Shown: positions 46,365 to 50,322 of the stretch, one piece after another
Layout: every line of letters begins with the position of its first letter
How positions within the stretch are numbered: position 1 is the stretch's first letter
NCBI GenBank assembly: GCA_029261255.1
Contig: JAJDBQ010000238.1
Span: 1 to 50,322, forward strand
From: Nitrospirales bacterium
GTDB lineage: Bacteria > Nitrospirota > Nitrospiria > Nitrospirales > UBA8639
Direction: 5' to 3'
DNA length: 50,322 nt
Program-made: the position numbers and the translations under genes
The notes under the pieces: model-generated
The model's input: the letters and a program-made list of their open reading frames with translations, nothing else
Database searches by the model: none
What the model was told of the DNA's origin: nothing

Positions 46365-47168
46365 GATCAACCTCCTCAGTATTCAATACCCTCCGAAACT
46401 GGGTATCCGGCCAATCTAGTTATGAATAATATGTTTATTAGTTAATGCAAAGGCTGTTCCCTTTGTCTCTTTATCCTGATTTCTATCATAAATCCAATGA
46501 GTTGTGACCTATTCACTTCTCTCTAAGGTCAGCGAGTTTTGTCCGACATGCAGGCAACCACCTACATTATGGGATCGCCTGCTGTAGGGAGAATAGTGCA
46601 GCATTCAAGAAGCAAAGTAGACAGGCAGACCTCTGCTGCTGGAGATTAAGACAAGATGAGAAAACATTCTTGAGTTCCTCAGTGCAGATCGATGAACTGC
46701 CGATTATCACTCCATCAACACGAGACCGTTTTGCATTGCTCTTATCGTCATCCACTACCTCAATGACTGTCTCATCACCCGATCCGGTTACCACTCCTTC
46801 TCTGACAGGACGGGGCCAAACCCAGCAGCCAATCATCATACCAACTTGATTCATCCATCGGCCTATCCCCTCCTCCATCCCGACTCCTCGACATTGCCAT
46901 GAAGATGGAGCCAAAACCTGCAGGTCTAATCCGGCATCTCGTTTTCAAAAATCAGTCCGCTCCAACATCAGCATTTGAATCTGAGTCACGCCATTTCGCA
47001 GACAACACACAGACAGCTCTTTGTCAGGTACTATCACGTACATCAAATGGAGTATATTGACGAAAATTTACTTGGTAGGTATTTTTAACTGAGAAAAGTA
47101 CGGAGTGCCATAGGCTTATGTGTCCACTCTGATTCATCAAAACATTGCTGGCTGAAGGAGTCCTACCA
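46365..47168. other. 804-bp divergent gap
   Basis: This region lies between the small lipoprotein gene (minus) and the OmpA-type gene (plus). A 6-bp inverted repeat (ATACCC at 46386, GGGTAT at 46401) sits in the leader of the small lipoprotein gene, and a promoter candidate for the OmpA-type gene is listed separately. The minus-strand frame at 46567-46914 (115 codons) has no family signature or ribosome binding site and is not called. Confidence 0.45.
47057..47085 (+). promoter_or_regulatory. Sigma-70-type promoter candidate for the OmpA/coiled-coil lipoprotein operon
   Basis: TTGACG at 47057-47062 and TATTTT at 47080-47085 are separated by 17 bases, close to the housekeeping consensus. The transcript would begin about 75 bases before the GTG start at 47169. 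Confidence 0.4.
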
Positions 47169-47873
47169 GTGAACAAACACAAGCTATCAACCATAAATGA
47201 AATAAAAATAGCACGCAAACCAATCCTGCTGATGATTACACTCGCGTTCTTACTCAGTGGATGTGAAAGCCTGTCGAGCATTTTTGCCAACGAACAGGAA
47301 CAGATCCCACCGCTTGAGATTCAAACAGGGGGCACTGATTCGAATGAATTTAAGGTGGCCGAGGCAGAGGAAGTGAAGGAAGATGTACGTCTAAAAGTAA
47401 GTGAACCCACTTCGCCGGCCACTTCGTCTGTGGAGTATGGAAAAAGAATACGACCCGATGGCCGCTATCTTCCGCTGGTGCTCTTTCCGTTCGACTCCTG
47501 GGAGTTAACACCTGACGCAGAAAAAACACTACAAGAAGCGAGCAATTGGTTGCGCACATCAATGCATGGAGAATTGACGATTGAAGGGCACACAGATGCC
47601 AAAGGCACCAACGCCTACAACCACGCATTAGGCTACAAACGGGCGTCGGCCGTCATGAAATATCTCAAAGATCTTGGCATCAAACCTGGCACCATGATGC
47701 CAATTTCATTTGGGGAATTAGACCCTATTTGCCAAGAAGAAGATCAATTTTGTTACGACATGAATCGACGCGCATTTATGTTTGTTGCCAACCGTAAACT
47801 TCCTTCGCTTCTCAAATCCTTTGAAATACCTCTCCCAGAATTAGCGCAACCTCTTGAGGAGAATACACCATGA
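47169..47873 (+). CDS. OmpA-family peptidoglycan-binding lipoprotein
   Basis: A 234-residue protein. The GTG at 47169 is chosen because GAAGGAG lies about 8 bases upstream; the frame could begin at a TTG at 47145. The signal peptide ends in FLLSGC (Cys32). After a linker rich in Glu, the OmpA domain (about 105-205) shows VLFPFDSWELTPDAEKTL and TIEGHTDAKGTNAYN, then GYKRASAV, the region that holds diaminopimelate in peptidoglycan. An extra CQEEDQFCYDMNRRA loop has two Cys that could form a disulfide. It probably ties the outer membrane to the wall. It overlaps the next gene by 4 bp. Confidence 0.88.
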   Translation: MNKHKLSTINEIKIARKPILLMITLAFLLSGCESLSSIFANEQEQIPPLEIQTGGTDSNEFKVAEAEEVKEDVRLKVSEPTSPATSSVEYGKRIRPDGRYLPLVLFPFDSWELTPDAEKTLQEASNWLRTSMHGELTIEGHTDAKGTNAYNHALGYKRASAVMKYLKDLGIKPGTMMPISFGELDPICQEEDQFCYDMNRRAFMFVANRKLPSLLKSFEIPLPELAQPLEENTP

Positions 47874-49684
47874 TGACACTCAATAAGCTTTCGCCATACC
47901 AGCCCTCATGGTTCATTCTCACGTGCCTAATTAGTAGCGTTGGGTTCTCCGGATGTGCCGAAATGTCTACGCTCATGGGTGGATCGAATACTATGACTTC
48001 GGAACAAAATATGGGAGAACAAGGCGAGGCTCCCACGCCACCACCAACCATTGAAGAAGTGGAAGAGGCCATTGCTTCCACCAAGACCTTATTGGATGAT
48101 CAACAAAAGCAAATTGGTGACGTGTTGTCTCTTCGGGGGGAAGTGAAGCAAACGTTACGAGAATTCCGCGACCAAAATCTCGCCCCGATGAACGCGACAA
48201 TCGAAACCCTGCAGGAACAAGTTGGAGGGTGGGAAAACATGTCGACCACCAATCAAGCGACGCTCACTGCAACCATAGAAAAGCTCACGCAAAATGTCGA
48301 GCAGTCTCAAAATCGAGTTGGTGTCTATGGAAAACAAGTCACGGCTTTAGTCGATCAAATCGACCAGAATAACCGCCAATACGAAAAGCTCCTAACCGAA
48401 TTTCAAGACTCGTTGGTTGAGTTTAAAGGGACGATGGGAGAATTTACTGTCACCCTTGCGACAGAAAACAATCGGGCGACACAGGCGGAAGAACGGCTAG
48501 CGAACCAATTAAGCACACAGCAGCAAACGCTCGATCAAGTGATGCCAACAGCTCAAGAGATTCTTGATATTCAAAAGCGACTCAATCAACTCCATGGTTA
48601 TATTAACCAAGTGAGAGATACCGTGACCTCAGATACGACTGCATTGCAGACGACCCTGAAAAATGCAGCACCAGATGATCTTCGTACGATACTCACATCA
48701 CTCGAGCAGCGATTCCAGCTAACCCAAGAGCCTTCGTCAGACTCTGCCCTCACAGAACAACTCGAGGCCCTGGAAGAACGCGTGAAAGAATCGGAGATCC
48801 ACTATGCCGAAAGAATCAAGGCCCTCAATGGGGATATCCAAAAAGTTTCAGATGGGATGAATGACGACACCAAGACCCAAGAAATTGATCAACTTCACGC
48901 CCTCGTCACTTCTCTCGAACAGCGATACCGCCATTTAGAGCAAACGACGCCTCCCACCCCTAACCAAGATGAGCACCTTGCTGCCCTGGAACAACGCGTT
49001 GAAGAATCTGAAAAACAGTACGCGGAAAGCGTCAAAACCCTCAAAGAGGATGTCCAAAATCTCTCGGTAGAAATGCAAGATAGCAACAAGACCCAAGACA
49101 CTGAGAACCTACAAGCTGCCGTCGTATCACTCGAGCAGCGCTACCAGCAATTAGGGCAAACTTCGTCTTCCAACCCTGGCCTCACAGAACAGCTCCAGTC
49201 CTTAGAACAACGCGTGGAAGAATCAGAAAAACACTATGCTGAAACGGTGAAAGGTCTCCATGGGGATATCAAGGAACTTTCGGTCGGGGTGCAATCTGGT
49301 CTCAAGACTCCAGAAACTGAGAAACTTCAATCCCTTGTCGCATCACTCGAGCAGCGATACCAGCAGTTGGCTCACGACCCTTCGTCAAACCCCGCACTGA
49401 CGAAACACCTGAAGGCCTTGGAGCAACGCCTGGAACAGGCCGAAATACAGTCCGCGACAACAATCAAGGCGCTCCAACATGACCTCAAAACAGTTTCAAC
49501 AAGAATGGCCACGTTGACTCAATCCATTGGCGCCGAGACTGTGGAAGCCCTGCACCATGATATTCAAGAGGTATCCTTGGGAATGCTGAAGCTCGCCCAA
49601 TCCATCAGCCATTTGGAACAGACAAAAATTCCGAGCAATTCGATTAAGGCTGGATCGATTACAACACCAGAAGGTTCACGCTAG
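47870..49684 (+). CDS. Coiled-coil lipoprotein with four 71-72-residue repeats
   Basis: A 604-residue protein with a lipoprotein signal (lipobox GFSGC) and a long, almost entirely helical mature part. Residues 60-270 are coiled coil without clear repeats; from about 277 there are four tandem units, each starting SLEQRY/F and containing ALEQRVEESEKHYAE-like and KTL-DI-LS segments. It has no enzyme signature. It probably forms a long fibre in the periplasm and works with the OmpA-type lipoprotein, whose stop codon overlaps its ATG (ATGA, 47870-47873). Confidence 0.82.
   Translation: MMTLNKLSPYQPSWFILTCLISSVGFSGCAEMSTLMGGSNTMTSEQNMGEQGEAPTPPPTIEEVEEAIASTKTLLDDQQKQIGDVLSLRGEVKQTLREFRDQNLAPMNATIETLQEQVGGWENMSTTNQATLTATIEKLTQNVEQSQNRVGVYGKQVTALVDQIDQNNRQYEKLLTEFQDSLVEFKGTMGEFTVTLATENNRATQAEERLANQLSTQQQTLDQVMPTAQEILDIQKRLNQLHGYINQVRDTVTSDTTALQTTLKNAAPDDLRTILTSLEQRFQLTQEPSSDSALTEQLEALEERVKESEIHYAERIKALNGDIQKVSDGMNDDTKTQEIDQLHALVTSLEQRYRHLEQTTPPTPNQDEHLAALEQRVEESEKQYAESVKTLKEDVQNLSVEMQDSNKTQDTENLQAAVVSLEQRYQQLGQTSSSNPGLTEQLQSLEQRVEESEKHYAETVKGLHGDIKELSVGVQSGLKTPETEKLQSLVASLEQRYQQLAHDPSSNPALTKHLKALEQRLEQAEIQSATTIKALQHDLKTVSTRMATLTQSIGAETVEALHHDIQEVSLGMLKLAQSISHLEQTKIPSNSIKAGSITTPEGSR
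48701..49560 (+). repeat. Four tandem 213-216-bp repeats inside the coiled-coil lipoprotein gene
   Basis: The marker CTCGAGCAGCGATACCAGC and close variants occur at 48701, 48914, 49130 and 49346, giving spacings of 213, 216 and 216 bp, all whole codons. The third and fourth units are most alike, and the fourth drifts at its end. This is a sign of recent duplication within the gene. Confidence 0.85.
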
Positions 49685-49784
49685 ACCCGCAGAAGTATAC
49701 GTTATCGTACCCATATCCAACAGACGAGATGACGCTTTTCTACCTTGAATTCATTGATGATTAGTCCAAAAGAAAGGAAGGAGC

Positions 49785-49790
49785 TATAAT
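49785..49790 (+). promoter_or_regulatory. Consensus -10 box upstream of citrate synthase
   Basis: A perfect TATAAT lies 46 bases before the citrate synthase ATG. No good -35 box is seen at the right distance (TTAGTC at 49761 is poor). The same spot reads AAGGAAGGAGCTATAATG, a strong ribosome binding site in front of a two-codon frame (ATG ATT TAG), so the box could instead be part of a leader. Confidence 0.3.
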
Positions 49791-49835
49791 GATTTAGTAG
49801 AGGTCATATCAACCAGAATTCGGAATACGTAGATC

Positions 49836-50322
49836 ATGCGTGATTTCTTCCCTGGATTAGCAGGCATACCTGCTGCAAAATCCTCCATTAGTTTTGTCGA
49901 TGGAGCAGAAGGAATTTTAGAATATCGCGGAATTCGTATTGAAGATCTGGCTGAACACAGTTCCTTTCTTGAAACCACCTTCCTTCTACTTTTCAAACGA
50001 CTTCCTGCAAAAAATGAATTAGAACAATTCACCGAGGATATTTCTCATCACCGTCGGATCAAATACCGCATCATTGATCTTTTGAAATCGCTCCCAGAGC
50101 AAGGGCACCCCATGGACGCGCTGCAATCAGCAGTTGCAGCGCTAGGGATGTTTTATCCAGTTTGCGATGTGAGAAATGAAGCCACACGGTATCTCACGGC
50201 CGTCCGTCTGATTGCTAAACTTCCCACAATTGTTGCCGCCTTTGCTCGGTTACGACGAGGAGATGAATCAATCCAACCCCGGGATGATCTCTCCTTCGCA
50301 GAAAATTTCCTCTACATGCTCA
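49836..50322 (+). CDS. gltA: Citrate synthase (partial, N-terminal part)
   Basis: The frame opens at ATG 49836 and runs 162 codons to the window edge without a stop. The start PGLAGIPAAKSSISFVDG, then ILEYRGIRIEDLAEHSSFLETTFLLLF, then RIKYRIIDLLKSLP and HPMDALQSAVAALGMFYP, is the N-terminal domain of citrate synthase, which joins acetyl-CoA and oxaloacetate. The His and Asp of the active site would lie beyond the edge. An in-frame TAG at 49830 fixes this as the first start, yet its own ribosome binding site is poor. A methylcitrate synthase cannot be excluded from the fragment. Confidence 0.9.
   Translation, partial: MRDFFPGLAGIPAAKSSISFVDGAEGILEYRGIRIEDLAEHSSFLETTFLLLFKRLPAKNELEQFTEDISHHRRIKYRIIDLLKSLPEQGHPMDALQSAVAALGMFYPVCDVRNEATRYLTAVRLIAKLPTIVAAFARLRRGDESIQPRDDLSFAENFLYML

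Noticed and set aside
46567-46914. Possible 115-aa protein on the minus strand
   Set aside because: Unusual Trp/Met/Cys-rich composition, no ribosome binding site, no family; treated as non-coding.

Overview
The window is about 50 kb of bacterial chromosome with roughly even base composition. It most likely comes from the Nitrospirota, perhaps a marine or halotolerant Nitrospira-like lineage. The reasons are an intergenic 180-bp repeat at 950-1129 that matches, from memory, a repeat family common in Nitrospira genomes, the overall gene mix, and the many small lipoproteins. This assignment is an inference. No tRNA, rRNA, CRISPR array or transposase gene was seen.

Left part (1-16.5 kb): the tail of an unknown gene; a single-domain response regulator; the repeat; an ANKH/MATE-like flippase; a two-gene cassette made of a BREX-type (BrxC/BrxD-like) ATPase and a small protein with a DUF6499-like motif; glutaminyl-tRNA synthetase; a nuclease-fold protein that seems to have lost its catalytic residues; an LEA-like lipoprotein; a small outer-membrane barrel; a membrane-anchored cytochrome c; a YheT-type hydrolase; a DUF3422 protein; an HDOD protein; and a TIGR04255 protein.

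Centre (16.7-44.4 kb): one large surface-protein locus and the main discovery of the window. A four-gene export operon (TolC-like lipoprotein, HlyD-like adaptor, GAF-HlyD protein, M50 metalloprotease-HlyD fusion; 34392 down to 28269) sits between two giant proteins (3216 aa on the minus strand, about 1592 aa on the plus strand). Both giants start with a basic leader, a LEPRIMFDGA motif and a DUF4347 domain, and both end in the same hydrophobic segment with a central arginine. Each giant is followed directly by a membrane sensor. The two sensors align without gaps over about 306 residues but carry different outputs: a GGDEF diguanylate cyclase in one, and a histidine kinase-receiver-Hpt chain in the other. 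A receiver-GGDEF-EAL protein with an intact EAL site and a damaged GGDEF site closes the locus. No export ATPase is encoded here and the giants lack RTX repeats, so this does not look like a normal type I secretion system. The likely logic is that the TolC/HlyD/M50 machine exports the giants, and each giant's state is read by its own sensor and converted into cyclic-di-GMP or phosphorelay output.

Right part (44.6-50.3 kb): lipoyl synthase; a small lipoprotein; an operon of an OmpA-type lipoprotein and a coiled-coil lipoprotein with four 71-72-residue repeats; and the start of citrate synthase, cut by the window edge.
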